Positions 9,601 through 18,079 are shown, counted from the first letter of the stretch. The stretch: DNA of 64,000 nucleotides from Thermophilibacter provencensis (GCF_900128445.1 NZ_LT671417.1:2305201-2369200); one strand, 5' to 3'. The notes: a model not told the origin generated them from the letters alone. Numbers and translations: made by a program.

Positions 9601-10160
9601 TCGACGAGGCCCATCGCCCCCGTGTAGCCGCTCTGCGGAGCGTAGGCGCCGAGCTCGAACTCCGCAAAGACGGGCGCGAGGGCCGCCTCGGAGCGCGCGG
9701 CGCGCATGACGTCATCCATGGCCCGGTCGAAGAGCGCCGCCTGCCGGGAGTCGGCGATGACCGAGAAGGACGGGTCGAGCCCGAGGTCGAGCGCGTGGCG
9801 GGAGAGTATGCGCCGGCACATGCCGTGAATCGTTGAGATCCAGGCCTCGTCCACGGCGAGCGCGGCCTCCCCCATGCCCGCGCGGCGCAGCGTGGAGCGC
9901 ACGCGCTCCTTGATCTCGCGCGCGGCGGCCTCGGTGAAGGTGATTACGAGCACCTGCTCGAGCCCGTCGAGGAAGGGGGCTCCCCCCTCGCCCGAGCCCG
10001 GCGAGAGCGCCCAGGCGACGCGCTGCGTGAGCGTGAAGGTCTTGCCCGAGCCCGCGCCCGCCTCCACGAAGAGCGGCTCGTCAAGGGTCTCGGCGATCTT
10101 TCGCTGGCGGTCGTTCAGGCAGGAGAGGTCGATCGACGGCGTCAGGTCCTTCTCGCTCAC
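6606..10160 (-). CDS. addA: AddA-type ATP-dependent helicase/nuclease subunit (UvrD/RecB-like)
   Basis: 1184 aa. This is the helicase-nuclease subunit of an AddAB complex that processes double-strand breaks for recombination. Visible motifs are the Walker A loop EAGAGSGKTFT (33-43), the motif II box VMVDEFQDTD, the SF1 motif VMTVHASKGLEF, and near the C terminus the RecB-family nuclease motif ALVVDYKTGDAG. The GTG start at 10160 is chosen because it overlaps the addB stop (GTGA), a classic coupling arrangement. The frame extends further upstream, but that would run deep into addB. It forms an operon with addB. Confidence 0.93.
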   Translation of the reverse strand: MSEKDLTPSIDLSCLNDRQRKIAETLDEPLFVEAGAGSGKTFTLTQRVAWALSPGSGEGGAPFLDGLEQVLVITFTEAAAREIKERVRSTLRRAGMGEAALAVDEAWISTIHGMCRRILSRHALDLGLDPSFSVIADSRQAALFDRAMDDVMRAARSEAALAPVFAEFELGAYAPQSGYTGAMGLVERLVREGGSLPGGLDDLVPAPRDPGAVSDAVRDLAMRVEELGALRLTPAAAAKVGPSLEALRRLEGASPAELTPEAVSAALREVSLPQARGAIKSEVAAAKSALALARAEAEFARVAPLAEGLLELARRVRARYDELKLDQACLDNDDLVRLALLAVRDHEEVRRAYAGRFRLVMVDEFQDTDEMQLELIGLLSGNDARHLCTVGDAQQSIYRFRGADVGVFRGRGAQVDERNSVRLDTNYRSHADVLALVERVCAGGAAGRGVMPDFMHLDASPTRKDRYRARDLPRIDIEVCAGQGRSGRATRHQTAAMAAQVADALARYRDAGERPGDMALLLGVTTHADAYIDAIRARGMECVVTGGSTFTSTDEVKVVRALLHALANPADTQSGLFPLLASEMFGLDANDFCELGTRPQVKLDAPTKRTIDRGLADMTFYRDAAPSGRLELAHEVLARALDDVRRRPVADVVADVVRDSGWLARLEAGGAEGLARAANVLAAVRYVRDLTVELGLGAARAATEFDLWLASSKVPPASLAGGEGEAGEGTVRVMTVHASKGLEFGVCAVAECWGNPRGDAQVASGPAAGGGRVFVLRPAEAPRLADVDPEELEESADRSRGLPLAARYLALRAADDAAEAQERARLLYVALTRAREALVVGVSAASGKGGVSSALAAATLRALSGGDWDPAPGVRELDYGGSAPARLRCVTVESQGSGAGAPVVADSAGTLPGFDGELPADAAALARLGVDAAARPVSDNPDAFDLYERDLAAHPGAPGTWRAREGVFSYSSVRALLDAGPAPRALPTREEREAEAAGAPAAEDADRATNLGSAFHELAQAMVESGRAADDARVAAQVRRWNLSPRAEGRLRASLTRWEGSRIRAEALSWPLTRAEVPFFQRVESDYGDHLEGAIDLLCTDAAGRRALVVDYKTGDAGLSPDEVRERHAMQAEFYAGVLLREGFERVTCAFVCVERDDPASPGEPLVARYEFGGGRGGTSFREG

Positions 10161-13100
10161 TTCCCGAGCCTCCTCTCGCAGTTGAGCACCGGGCAGAAGA
10201 GGCACGCGTCCGCATCGACCGGCGCCGCCTCGATGTCCCCCGCGAGCATGCGGGAGATCGACGCCGCGACGGCCTCCTCGCAGGAGTCGAGCAGGGCCTC
10301 CATGCCGCCCTCCCCCGCCCGGCCGAAGCCCTCCGCCCGCGGGACGCAGATCCGCTCGAGGCGCGAGGCCGAGGGCGGGCGGCCCCCGAAGACGTTGTCC
10401 GCGAGGTTCTCGTCCACGGCGCCGGCGAGCGCGTGGCGCCCCTTGGTGCAGAGGTAGACCGCGGCGCGCACGGTGAGGTCGGGGAAGGCGCGCCGCACCA
10501 CCTGACCGTAGATGAGCGACTGGACGCGGCGGGGGAGCGCCGACGCCCCGGGCGCGGGGCCGCCCTTGGGAAAGACGTCGTACTCCCGCGCGAAGCCCGC
10601 GTCGGACTTGTGCTTGTAGTCGATCACCACCGCCTGGCCGTGGGCGTCCACGTCAACGCGGTCGATGGTGCCGGTGAGGCGCACCCCGGCGTACTCCACC
10701 TCCGCGCCGCCGCGGCCGAACCCCCATTCAAAGAGACGCGGCTCGAAGCCCTCAAAGAGGCCCGCCTCGTAGTCGAGCAGCGTCGCGAGGTCGCGCCTGA
10801 GGGCCCGCAGCTGCCCGGCCTGCTGCGCGCTGTGGGCGACGAGCGCCTGCGGCAGCGGGCGGGGCCGCTTGCGTCCCATAAGCTGGTACTGGTGGGAGAG
10901 GTGCGCGTCGAACTCCTCCTCGAGGACGGCGCGGGCGCGCTCGAGCTCCTCGGGCGAGCGCGGGGCCGACCCGGGGACGCGCTCGGCGGGCGCCCCCTGC
11001 GAGAGGGCGACGAGCTCCTCGACGCGCGCGCGGTACTCGTCCGACTGCGTGGCGTCCGGGGACGCCGCGCGCAGGTCCTCGAGCACGTGCGCGCCCAGCC
11101 GGCGCTCGAGCGCCCGGGCCAGCAGGTCGCGGCGGGTGACCTCGAGGACGCGGTGCGCGAAGGTGCCCATCTCGGCCCCGGTGAAGCCGGCGTCGGCGTC
11201 ACGCAGGCGGAGGCGACGCAGGCTGAACCACTTGTAGGGGCACTCGAGGTAGGTCTCTATCTGGGAGGCGGAGAGGAGCGGGCGGGCGTCCTCGGCGGGG
11301 ATCCCCTCGGGAGGGGGCGAGACGAGCGGGCGGCACGCGTCGTCGATGCGGCCCGCGGGCGCGGGCGTCTCGGAGCCCATGCGGGCGGGGGCGCGCCCGG
11401 TAGTCGCGGCGTTCTCCCCCACGGGCGTCTCCGACCCCGAGGCCACGGACGAGGCGCCCAGAGCCGCTCGCAGGTCCTCCGCGCCCGCGTCCGCCGCGAG
11501 GCCGTAGCACGCGAGGAGCTCCGTCAGCATGACGGACGGGTACGCGGGGCGCCCGTCGGCGCCGAAGAGCGGCCGCTCGAGCGCCACGCGGCGGCGCGCG
11601 GAGCGCAGGGTCGCGAGGAAGGCGTCGCGCGCGGCGCGCAGGGCGTCCGAGCGCCGCTCGACCCCATAGGCCTCGAGCAGCGCCGAGGCCACGTCGTCGG
11701 CGACGGGAACCGCGGACTCCGTGGAGGTCTGGCCGAGGAGGACCAGCGCGTCGACGGAGCCGGGCGCGAGCGACGCCGCGGCGGACGGGGACATGACCCG
11801 CGCCGCGCACGACGCTCCCGGGACCGCGCGCTCGAGGCGCATCGCGGCGGGCTGGGCCTCGAGCGCGGCCTCGGCGACGGAGACGAGCTCCGCGAGGGGA
11901 ACGGCGCCCGGCTCTGAGGGGTCGGCGGTGAGCCCAAGCTCCTTCAGGCACTTGGCCACGCCCAGAACGGCCGAGAGCACTGCCGACGCCTCGGGTGCCA
12001 GGGGCGAGGCAGCGTCCTCCCCCTGCACGTACGACGAGAGGAGCTTGGACGCCGCCGATCCGAGCCTGCCGCGCATGAGCTCGCGCGTGGCGGCGGCGAC
12101 CTGCGGCGAGACGTCCCGCTCCGACGAGAGCTGGTCGAGCAGCGCGGCGGGCGCGAGCAGGCGGTTCGAGCGCCAGGAGGCGTCCAGCGCCCGGGCGCGG
12201 GCGACGTCGACGTGGGAGATCTCCGAGAGGAGGAAGTCAGAGAGCTCGCGCGGCGGCCACCAGGACATGTCGGCGAGCGCCACGCGCACGCCCCCCTCGA
12301 CCGGCGTGGGCGCGGGCCAGGAGACTGCGAGCTCGGAGAGGCGCGCGACCGAGCGGACGAGCTCGAGGTAGGCACGGCAGCACTCGGTCCCGCCAACGGG
12401 AACGGAGAGCTGGGCCCGCACCGAGACCCCCCGCGCGCAGAGGCGGCCCGAGAGGTCGCGCCACGCCGCGGCCGGGTCGGGCGCCACGACGACCACCTCG
12501 GACGCCCCCTCCCGCGCGAGGCGCTCGACCTCGCGGGCAACGAGCTCGGCGCGCGCCGACGGGCCGGCGGGCAGCAGCACGCACACGGCGCCCTCCGGGC
12601 GGCACGGGCCCGCATCGGCCCGGAAGAGCGATGCGAGAAGGGCCTGGAGCTCCCCCTCGCGCGCGACCGGCTCGGCCGCGGCAGGCGCGCGGGACTCGGA
12701 GACGTCGGCGCCGCGCCCCACTGCGAGGCGGGCGAGCTCGCCGGCGAGCGCCTCGCGCCCGGCGAGCGCCGGGGTCGTGGCCCACTGGGACACGAGCGTC
12801 ACCGTACCTCGGGCCGCGAGCCCGACGACAAGCTCGCGCACGGCGCGGGACATCTCGGCGAACCCGGCAACGACCACGGGGGGCACTGCGGCGGCCTCGT
12901 CATGGAGCAGGTCGGCGAGGCCCGCCATGACCTCGCACTCCTCGACGAGGCCCGCGGCGGCGAGCTCCGACCGGTAGTCCCCGAGAAGGCCCACGAGCGC
13001 GCGCTCTGACGCGCTCACGCCCCCCGCGGCGCCGGCGTCGAGCATCCAGGGGAGGCCGCGCCGCGCGAGGCGCGCGAGGAGCGCGGACGTGCCCGGGGAC

Positions 13101-13420
13101 GGGCGCGGCGAGCCGGCCGGCCGATCAGCCGCTCCGGCCAGGACGCGCGAGCAGAGGACCTCGCGCGAGGCGGCGTCGACGACGCGTCGGCCGTCCCCCC
13201 AGACCTCCCATCGCTCCTGGGCCCAGGCGGAGGGGGTGGTGACGGTGACGCCGAGGGCAAGCCCGCGCGCCGCGAGCGAGCGCTGCGCGTCGAGCGCCTG
13301 GGCGAAGCTCGGGACGAGCAGCGCCACGCGCCCGCACCCCTCGAGCCCCTCTCTCAGCGCCCGCTCGACGGCGGCGCCGGCAAGGGCCTCCTCGGTTGTT
13401 CTCACGACATGCAGCGACAT
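10157..13420 (-). CDS. addB: AddB-type PD-(D/E)XK nuclease subunit
   Basis: 1087 aa, partner of AddA. The N-terminal half is a degenerate helicase-like region without a clear Walker A motif. The C-terminal half carries YLECPYKWF, the nuclease motif VVIDYKHKSD and a terminal CLFCPVLNC cluster (about 1073-1081). With the upstream cysteine these would make the four ligands of the iron-sulphur cluster typical of AddB. The ATG at 13420 has GTGAGGAT just upstream; the open frame continues 63 codons further but with shadow-like Arg/Ser composition. The stop overlaps the addA start by 4 nt. Confidence 0.9.
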   Translation of the reverse strand: MSLHVVRTTEEALAGAAVERALREGLEGCGRVALLVPSFAQALDAQRSLAARGLALGVTVTTPSAWAQERWEVWGDGRRVVDAASREVLCSRVLAGAADRPAGSPRPSPGTSALLARLARRGLPWMLDAGAAGGVSASERALVGLLGDYRSELAAAGLVEECEVMAGLADLLHDEAAAVPPVVVAGFAEMSRAVRELVVGLAARGTVTLVSQWATTPALAGREALAGELARLAVGRGADVSESRAPAAAEPVAREGELQALLASLFRADAGPCRPEGAVCVLLPAGPSARAELVAREVERLAREGASEVVVVAPDPAAAWRDLSGRLCARGVSVRAQLSVPVGGTECCRAYLELVRSVARLSELAVSWPAPTPVEGGVRVALADMSWWPPRELSDFLLSEISHVDVARARALDASWRSNRLLAPAALLDQLSSERDVSPQVAAATRELMRGRLGSAASKLLSSYVQGEDAASPLAPEASAVLSAVLGVAKCLKELGLTADPSEPGAVPLAELVSVAEAALEAQPAAMRLERAVPGASCAARVMSPSAAASLAPGSVDALVLLGQTSTESAVPVADDVASALLEAYGVERRSDALRAARDAFLATLRSARRRVALERPLFGADGRPAYPSVMLTELLACYGLAADAGAEDLRAALGASSVASGSETPVGENAATTGRAPARMGSETPAPAGRIDDACRPLVSPPPEGIPAEDARPLLSASQIETYLECPYKWFSLRRLRLRDADAGFTGAEMGTFAHRVLEVTRRDLLARALERRLGAHVLEDLRAASPDATQSDEYRARVEELVALSQGAPAERVPGSAPRSPEELERARAVLEEEFDAHLSHQYQLMGRKRPRPLPQALVAHSAQQAGQLRALRRDLATLLDYEAGLFEGFEPRLFEWGFGRGGAEVEYAGVRLTGTIDRVDVDAHGQAVVIDYKHKSDAGFAREYDVFPKGGPAPGASALPRRVQSLIYGQVVRRAFPDLTVRAAVYLCTKGRHALAGAVDENLADNVFGGRPPSASRLERICVPRAEGFGRAGEGGMEALLDSCEEAVAASISRMLAGDIEAAPVDADACLFCPVLNCERRLGK

Positions 13421-13487
13421 GCGATCCTCACGACGCGACGGTTCTTCTCGCCTGAAATCGTACCGCAGCGCATGGACAGAAACGCGG

Positions 13488-13793
13488 TTACGCCTCGTCG
13501 CCGATGCGCGCGAGGACCATCCGGTAGCCGCCCGCAGGGCCGTTGAGGCACTTGGAGACGCGCGAGACCGTCGTCGACGACGCGCCGGTCGCATGCGAGA
13601 CGTCGACATAGGAGGCGCCCGCCGAGAGCATGGAGGCGACCGCGAGCCTCTGGGAGAGGTCGTCTATCTCGCGCGCGGTGCAGAGGTCGGCGAGAAACGC
13701 GCGCGCCTCCTCGGGCGTCGAGAGCGAGCAGAGCGCGGCGAGGAGCCTCGCGGTCTCGTCCTTCTCGGCGTTCTCTGTGCCCCGTTCGACCAT
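13488..13793 (-). CDS. YerC/YecD family TrpR-like DNA-binding protein
   Basis: 101 aa with the YerC/YecD form of the Trp-repressor fold. The helix-turn-helix is at about 58-80 (GASYVDVSHATGASSTTVSRVSK), preceded by the acidic DDLSQRLAVA helix. The target is unknown; relatives act as small transcriptional regulators. A good ribosome site (GGGGAG) precedes the ATG at 13793. It has its own promoter and lies 67 nt ahead of addB on the same strand, so it may be co-transcribed with addBA. Confidence 0.9.
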   Translation of the reverse strand: MVERGTENAEKDETARLLAALCSLSTPEEARAFLADLCTAREIDDLSQRLAVASMLSAGASYVDVSHATGASSTTVSRVSKCLNGPAGGYRMVLARIGDEA

Positions 13794-13823
13794 CTCGCTC
13801 CCCTCTCGTCTGCGTCCGGGAAT

Positions 13824-13851
13824 ACTTTAGCGGAATAAAGCAATCTGGCAA
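13824..13851 (-). promoter_or_regulatory. Predicted sigma-A promoter of the YerC-like gene
   Basis: On the minus strand TTGCCA, 16 nt, TAAAGT, ending 31 nt before the ATG at 13793. The stretch is clearly more AT-rich than its surroundings. Confidence 0.55.
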
Positions 13852-13869
13852 GCGGAACCTTAGGCTCGG

Positions 13870-13905
13870 CCCCTCTCGCGTTTGCTCGTGCAAACGCGAG
13901 AGGGG
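13870..13905. repeat. Perfect 16-bp hairpin containing TTTGCTCGTGCAAA
   Basis: Arms CCCCTCTCGCGTTTGC / GCAAACGCGAGAGGGG pair perfectly around TCGT. There is no T-run on either side. Its core TTTGCTCGTGCAAA recurs at 63170-63183 and, with small changes, at 63067, 41361 and 42861, so it belongs to a dispersed palindrome family. Confidence 0.8.
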
Positions 13906-13913
13906 CTGCGCCC

Positions 13914-13946
13914 AAAAAACGGCCGGCGCCCTGAGGCGTCGGCCGT
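13914..13946 (-). terminator. Intrinsic terminator of efp
   Basis: A 12-bp stem (ACGGCCGACGCC / GGCGCCGGCCGT on the minus strand, one G-U pair) with a TCAG loop is followed by TTTTTT, 24 nt after the efp stop. Confidence 0.9.
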
Positions 13947-13970
13947 CGCGGTTGCGCTCTGGGAGGCGGG

Positions 13971-14534
13971 CTACACGCGGCTCACGAACTTGCCGGTGCG
14001 GGTGTCCACCTTGATGCGCTCGCCCTGGTTGAGGTACATCGGGACCTGGATCACGGCGCCGGTCTCGATGGTGGCGGGCTTGGTGCCGCCCTGGACGGTG
14101 TCGCCCTTGAACCCGGGGTCGGTCTCGGTGATCTCGGCCTCGATGAACATCGGGGGCTCCACGCCGAGCAGCTCGGTGTCGGCGTAGAGGAGCTGCGCGT
14201 TGTCGTTCTCCTTGAACCACTTCGCGTTGTCGCCGATGAAGTCGGCGGGCAGCTCGACCTGCTCGTAGGTCTCGTTGTCCATGAAGTAGTAGGTGTCGCC
14301 GTCGTTGTAGAGGTACTGCATCTCCTTGGTGATGAGCTGCACGTTCTCGAACTTGGTGCCGGCGTTGCAGGTCTGGTCAATCACGCGGCCGCTCTTGAGG
14401 TCGCGGATCTTGTAGCGGACGAATGCGCCGCCCTTGCCGGGCTTGACGTGCTGGAACTCGACGATCGTGTAGTACTTGTCGTTGATCTTGAGGCCCATGC
14501 CGTTCTTGAAGTCTGCGGTGCTGATGGTTGCCAC
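13971..14534 (-). CDS. efp: Elongation factor P
   Basis: 187 aa. EF-P binds between the P and E sites of the ribosome and relieves stalling at proline runs. The N-terminal KOW-like domain carries the functional loop HVKPGKGGAFVR with a lysine at the tip, and the C-terminal OB domains read VEPPMFIEAEITETDPGFKGDT. The GTG start at 14534 (VATISTADF) gives the usual family length; the frame runs further upstream into the promoter. It has its own promoter and terminator. It would be expected next to pepP, but a PTS operon lies between. Confidence 0.97.
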   Translation of the reverse strand: MATISTADFKNGMGLKINDKYYTIVEFQHVKPGKGGAFVRYKIRDLKSGRVIDQTCNAGTKFENVQLITKEMQYLYNDGDTYYFMDNETYEQVELPADFIGDNAKWFKENDNAQLLYADTELLGVEPPMFIEAEITETDPGFKGDTVQGGTKPATIETGAVIQVPMYLNQGERIKVDTRTGKFVSRV

Positions 14535-14585
14535 GTGTGCTCTTTTCCCTCTATGCCCCTGCGGGGCGCGTACATACGGCACTGT

Positions 14586-14615
14586 ATTCTATCACGCACG
14601 CGGCACGGCCATCAA
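14586..14615 (-). promoter_or_regulatory. Predicted promoter of efp
   Basis: On the minus strand TTGATG, 18 nt, TAGAAT, 52 nt ahead of the GTG start. It is a reasonable sigma-A type match in an AT-richer pocket. Confidence 0.6.
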
Positions 14616-14649
14616 AACGCCCAAATCAGAGCGGCGCGTCAGGGGCGCG

Positions 14650-15033
14650 TCAGCGACGGGCGATGCGGCGCCAGATCCCGCGCAGGCCGGCGCTGACCAC
14701 GTCGAGGAAGTTGAGCGACCGCACGACCTTCTCGTTGCCGATGTGGTCGCGGATGGCACGCAGCGTGGCGTGGTTGTTGCGGGTCGAGAACGCGTAGTGC
14801 CCATTCTGCCTGGTGAAGATGGCGAAGCGCGGGATGAGCCGGCCGCCGAACATGACGGACGCCGCCACGTGATCGATCTGGTCCCAGGGAATCTGGATGT
14901 AGTCCTCGACGTTCTTCTCGTTGTAGTACTCGAACGCCCGGTCCCCCACCATGACGTTGCCATAGGAGGAGAGCCCCGAGAAGGACGACGCGGGGGTCGT
15001 GAGCTCGACCTTGGTGTTCTGAGATTGGGCCAT
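14650..15033 (-). CDS. manO: DUF956 family protein of the mannose PTS operon (ManO-like)
   Basis: 127 aa, small and soluble. DUF956 proteins are found at the end of mannose-family PTS operons, and in lactic acid bacteria the one called ManO has been linked to control of that operon. Seen here are the conserved start GLSSYGNVMVGDRAFEYYN and IQIPWDQIDHVAASVMF. A GGAG ribosome site precedes the ATG at 15033. It is the last gene of the operon and is separated from manZ by a strong hairpin, which probably lowers its expression. Confidence 0.85.
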   Translation of the reverse strand: MAQSQNTKVELTTPASSFSGLSSYGNVMVGDRAFEYYNEKNVEDYIQIPWDQIDHVAASVMFGGRLIPRFAIFTRQNGHYAFSTRNNHATLRAIRDHIGNEKVVRSLNFLDVVSAGLRGIWRRIARR

Positions 15034-15062
15034 CGTGGAAGCTCCTCTCCGTGGTACAAGAG

Positions 15063-15115
15063 CGGGGCCGCGCCCCGGAAGGTCATTGTGACACTTCCTG
15101 CGGGACGCGGCCCCG
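15063..15115 (-). promoter_or_regulatory. Large hairpin between manZ and the DUF956 gene
   Basis: An imperfect stem of about 19 bp (CGGGGCCGCGCCCCGGAAG against CTTCCTGCGGGACGCGGCCCCG) with a 12-nt loop and no U-run. It is probably an RNA processing or partial-termination element separating PTS enzyme mRNA from the DUF956 message. Confidence 0.7.
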
Positions 15116-15139
15116 AGAAGTCGGGCCTGGGCCTGAGGC

Positions 15140-16084
15140 TTAGAGCAGGCCGATGAGGTGACCCACGATGCCGATGGCAAACATGCCGATGATGATGGCG
15201 ATCGGGGAGACCTTCTTCTTGAGCAGCCAGCAGCACAGCAGCGTCACGCCCACGGCGGCGAGGCCGGGGATGAGGCTGTCGAGGTTGGCCTGGAGCGTGG
15301 TGACCTTCTCGACCTCAAGGCCGGTCGCGCCGAGCGAGGAGAACTGGGACAGCGCGCTGTGGATGGCGTCGGCAACGCCCTGGCCGCCGTTCTCGGCGGT
15401 CTCGGCGATGGCAGTCCAGTCGATGTAGGCGCCCTCGGACTGCGTGACCGTGGAGACCACGGGCGCGAAGGAGATGGACACCCAGCGCTGGACCAGGCCG
15501 CCGATGACGAACATGCCGAGGATGGAGGCGCCCTCGGTGATCTTGCCCATCAGGCCGCCGGAGAGGTCCTTGGTGATGGAGGTGCCGAGCTTGTAGCCGA
15601 ACTCCTGGGTGTACCACATGAACGCCAGGCGCATGACGTTCCACACCACGAAGAAGAGGATCGGGCCGAGGATGGAGCCGCCCATCGCGAGCGAGGCGCC
15701 GAGGGCGCCGAGCAGCGGGCGGGCGGTGAACCAGAAGACGGGGTCGCCGACGCCGGCGAGCGGGCCCATCATGCCGACCTTCACGCCCTGGATGGCGGTG
15801 TCGTCGACGGGCGCGCCGTTGGCGCGGTCCTCCTCGAGGGCGAGCGTGACGCCGATGACGGGGGACGACACGTACGGGTGCGTGTTGTAGAACTCCATGT
15901 GGCGCTTGAGCGCCGCAATCTGGTCATCCTTGCTGGGGTAGAGCCTCTTGATGGCCGGAATCATGGAATAGCACCAGCCACCGTTCTGCATGCGCTCGTA
16001 GTTCCAGGAGCCCTGGAGGAACTGGTGGCGCCACCAAACGGAGATGCGGTCCTTCTGGGACAGCGTGATCTTGTTCTCTGCCAT
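15140..16084 (-). CDS. manZ: PTS mannose/fructose/sorbose family transporter subunit IID
   Basis: 314 aa inner-membrane protein that forms the sugar channel with IIC. The family signature is visible: WWRHQFLQGSWNYERMQNGG near the start and GVKVGMMGPLAGVGDPVFW at about 110-128. Membrane segments follow from about 130, and the C terminus (PIAIIIGMFAIGIVGHLIGLL) is hydrophobic. The ATG at 16084 has GGGAGGAG upstream. It lies 18 nt after manY. Confidence 0.96.
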   Translation of the reverse strand: MAENKITLSQKDRISVWWRHQFLQGSWNYERMQNGGWCYSMIPAIKRLYPSKDDQIAALKRHMEFYNTHPYVSSPVIGVTLALEEDRANGAPVDDTAIQGVKVGMMGPLAGVGDPVFWFTARPLLGALGASLAMGGSILGPILFFVVWNVMRLAFMWYTQEFGYKLGTSITKDLSGGLMGKITEGASILGMFVIGGLVQRWVSISFAPVVSTVTQSEGAYIDWTAIAETAENGGQGVADAIHSALSQFSSLGATGLEVEKVTTLQANLDSLIPGLAAVGVTLLCCWLLKKKVSPIAIIIGMFAIGIVGHLIGLL

Positions 16085-16102
16085 GTGTGCTCTCCTCCCT
16101 TC

Positions 16103-16915
16103 CTACTCGTAGTCGTCCAGGATGTCGCCGAGCGGGTCGCCCGAGCCGATCGCGCCGGCGCCGGACTTGGCGACGTCCTTGAGGCCCAGGTAGATGAGGG
16201 CCAGGGAGAGGCCGATGGCGCCGAGGGCGATGAGGGTGAGCTCGGAGATGGCGGCGAGGCAGAAGCCGAGCGCGAAGAACGGCCAGACCTCGTTGGTCGC
16301 CATCATGTTGATGACCATGGCGTAGCCGACGGCCGCGACCATGCCGCCGCCGATTGTCATGCCCTCGTTCAGCCACGCGGGCATCATGTTGAGGGCGCCC
16401 ATGACGGCGTCGGACGGGATGAAGCAGAGGGCCGCCGCCGGAATGGCGATGCGGATGCCCTGCATGCAGATGGCGATGATCTGCCAGAGCTCGATGGCGG
16501 CGAAGTTGCCCTTGGCCGCCGCGCCGTCCTGGATGTGGACGACGGGGATGGCGAGCGTACGGACGATCATCGTCAGGAAGAGGCCGGCCACGGAGAGGGG
16601 CACGGCCACGGCGATGGCCGTGGAGATGGCGGTGGACTGGTCGGAGCCGCCGTTGATGGCGATGACCATCAGAATCGCGGAGGCGACCGACGCGAGGGCC
16701 GCGTCAGGGGCGACGGCCGCGCCGACGTTGGCCCAGCCGAGGGCCATCATCTGCAGGGTGCCGCCGAGGATGATGCCCGCCTCGAGGTGGCCGCTCACCA
16801 GACCGATGAGCGTGCACGCGACGAGCGGCTGGTGGAACTGCCACTGGTCAAGGACGCCTTCCATGCCGGCGAGGAAGGCAACGATGACAATCAGGATGAT
16901 TGTGAAAACCGACAT
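16103..16915 (-). CDS. manY: PTS mannose/fructose/sorbose family transporter subunit IIC
   Basis: 270 aa integral membrane protein. It starts with a long hydrophobic segment (MSVFTIILIVIVAFLAGMEG) and then carries the IIC signature GLVSGHLEAGIILGGTLQMMALGW at about 40-63. It binds and passes the sugar in complex with IID. It sits 13 nt after manX and 18 nt before manZ in one operon. Confidence 0.96.
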   Translation of the reverse strand: MSVFTIILIVIVAFLAGMEGVLDQWQFHQPLVACTLIGLVSGHLEAGIILGGTLQMMALGWANVGAAVAPDAALASVASAILMVIAINGGSDQSTAISTAIAVAVPLSVAGLFLTMIVRTLAIPVVHIQDGAAAKGNFAAIELWQIIAICMQGIRIAIPAAALCFIPSDAVMGALNMMPAWLNEGMTIGGGMVAAVGYAMVINMMATNEVWPFFALGFCLAAISELTLIALGAIGLSLALIYLGLKDVAKSGAGAIGSGDPLGDILDDYE

Positions 16916-16928
16916 GTTTCCCTCCTTC

Positions 16929-17903
16929 TTATGCCTGTGCGGCCAGCTCGGACTTGGCCTTGTTCATCATGGAGTCGAAGTTCTCGGGCGAGTCAGCGGG
17001 GACCTTGCGGACGTCGAACTTGATGCCCTTGGCCGCGAGCTTCTCGATCGTGTCGTAGTCGTCCTGGTCCATGGCGATGGCCTGGGTCACGACGACCTTG
17101 CCCACGGAGTGGGCCATCGAGCCGAGGTTGACCTCCTTGATGTCGACGCCGCCCTCGACGCAGGCGAGAAGGTCCTGCGGGGTCTCGAAGAGCAGCATCG
17201 CCTTGGTGGCGCCGAAGCGCGGGTCCTTGGCGACCTCGATCATCTTCTTGATCGGGATGACGTGGGCCTGCTGGATCATCGTCTTGCGCAGCTCGTCGTG
17301 TGCGACGCCGTCGGAGACGACGATGATGCGGTCGGGGTTGGTCTGCTTGGTCCACGTGGTCGCGACCTGGCCGTGGAGCAGGCGGGTGTCGACGCGGCAC
17401 ATGACGAACTTGATGTGCCCGTCGCCGAGGACGGTGCCCTCGGGGATGGCGCCGGTCGGGGCGGACGCCGGGGCGGCAGCGGCCGCGGGCGCGGCCTCCG
17501 CGGGGGCGAGCTCCTCGGGCTTGATGCAGACGCCGGCCTTGGCCTCGGGATAGATGGCCTTGGCGACGTCCGCGGCGGTCTCGGCTCCCATGCGCTCACC
17601 ATAGGCCGAGATGAGCATCGGCAGGTTCATCCCGCCGACGGCGACCCAGGTCGGGTGCTCCTCAAGGAGCAGGGAGACCTGGTTCCAGGGCGTGCCACCC
17701 TGGAGGTCGACCAGGAACAGGACCTGATCCTGGTCGTCGAAGCCGGAGACAGCTTCGAGGATCTTCGCCCTGAGGTCATCTGGCCCCATGTCGGGCGTGA
17801 GCGTCACGGCGGCGACGTTCTCCTGAGGGCCAAAGATCATCTGGCCGGACATCTTGATGCCCTCGGCGAACGAGCCGTGACTGGCTAGGACAATGCTAAC
17901 CAC
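16929..17903 (-). CDS. manX: PTS mannose-family IIAB fusion protein
   Basis: 324 aa cytoplasmic phosphocarrier. The IIA domain is at the N terminus with active-site His9 (LASHGSFAEG). A linker rich in Ala/Pro lies around 145-180. The IIB domain follows, with its phosphorylated histidine in RVDTRLLHGQVATTW. The protein passes phosphate from HPr to the incoming hexose. The start is GTG at 17903 with AGGAGGT 5 nt upstream, the best ribosome site in the operon. Substrate (mannose, glucose or another hexose) cannot be told from sequence. Confidence 0.95.
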   Translation of the reverse strand: MVSIVLASHGSFAEGIKMSGQMIFGPQENVAAVTLTPDMGPDDLRAKILEAVSGFDDQDQVLFLVDLQGGTPWNQVSLLLEEHPTWVAVGGMNLPMLISAYGERMGAETAADVAKAIYPEAKAGVCIKPEELAPAEAAPAAAAAPASAPTGAIPEGTVLGDGHIKFVMCRVDTRLLHGQVATTWTKQTNPDRIIVVSDGVAHDELRKTMIQQAHVIPIKKMIEVAKDPRFGATKAMLLFETPQDLLACVEGGVDIKEVNLGSMAHSVGKVVVTQAIAMDQDDYDTIEKLAAKGIKFDVRKVPADSPENFDSMMNKAKSELAAQA

Positions 17904-18009
17904 CGCTTACCTCCTTTTCCCAAACGCGGACTCTTACCGAACGGACAGTGCGTGCAGCACCGGGTTCCCCCTGCACAGTTTCTCCCCCGTTGCTCCACGT
18001 ACCGTCCAT

Positions 18010-18038
18010 ATTCTAGCAACTTGTGTGCATGACGTGAA
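18010..18038 (-). promoter_or_regulatory. Predicted promoter of the man operon
   Basis: On the minus strand TTCACG, 17 nt, TAGAAT, about 107 nt ahead of the manX start. No sigma-54 element (TGGCAC-N5-TTGC) was seen, so this PTS is probably not controlled by a LevR-type activator. The roughly 100-nt leader has no clear riboswitch. Confidence 0.6.
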
Positions 18039-18079
18039 GATGTTTCGTTGACATTTCCTCGGCTAACGAGAGGGACGGA

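Noticed and set aside
17904-18079. Sigma-54/LevR-type control of the man operon
   Set aside because: No TGGCAC-N5-TTGC element; a sigma-A type promoter fits instead.
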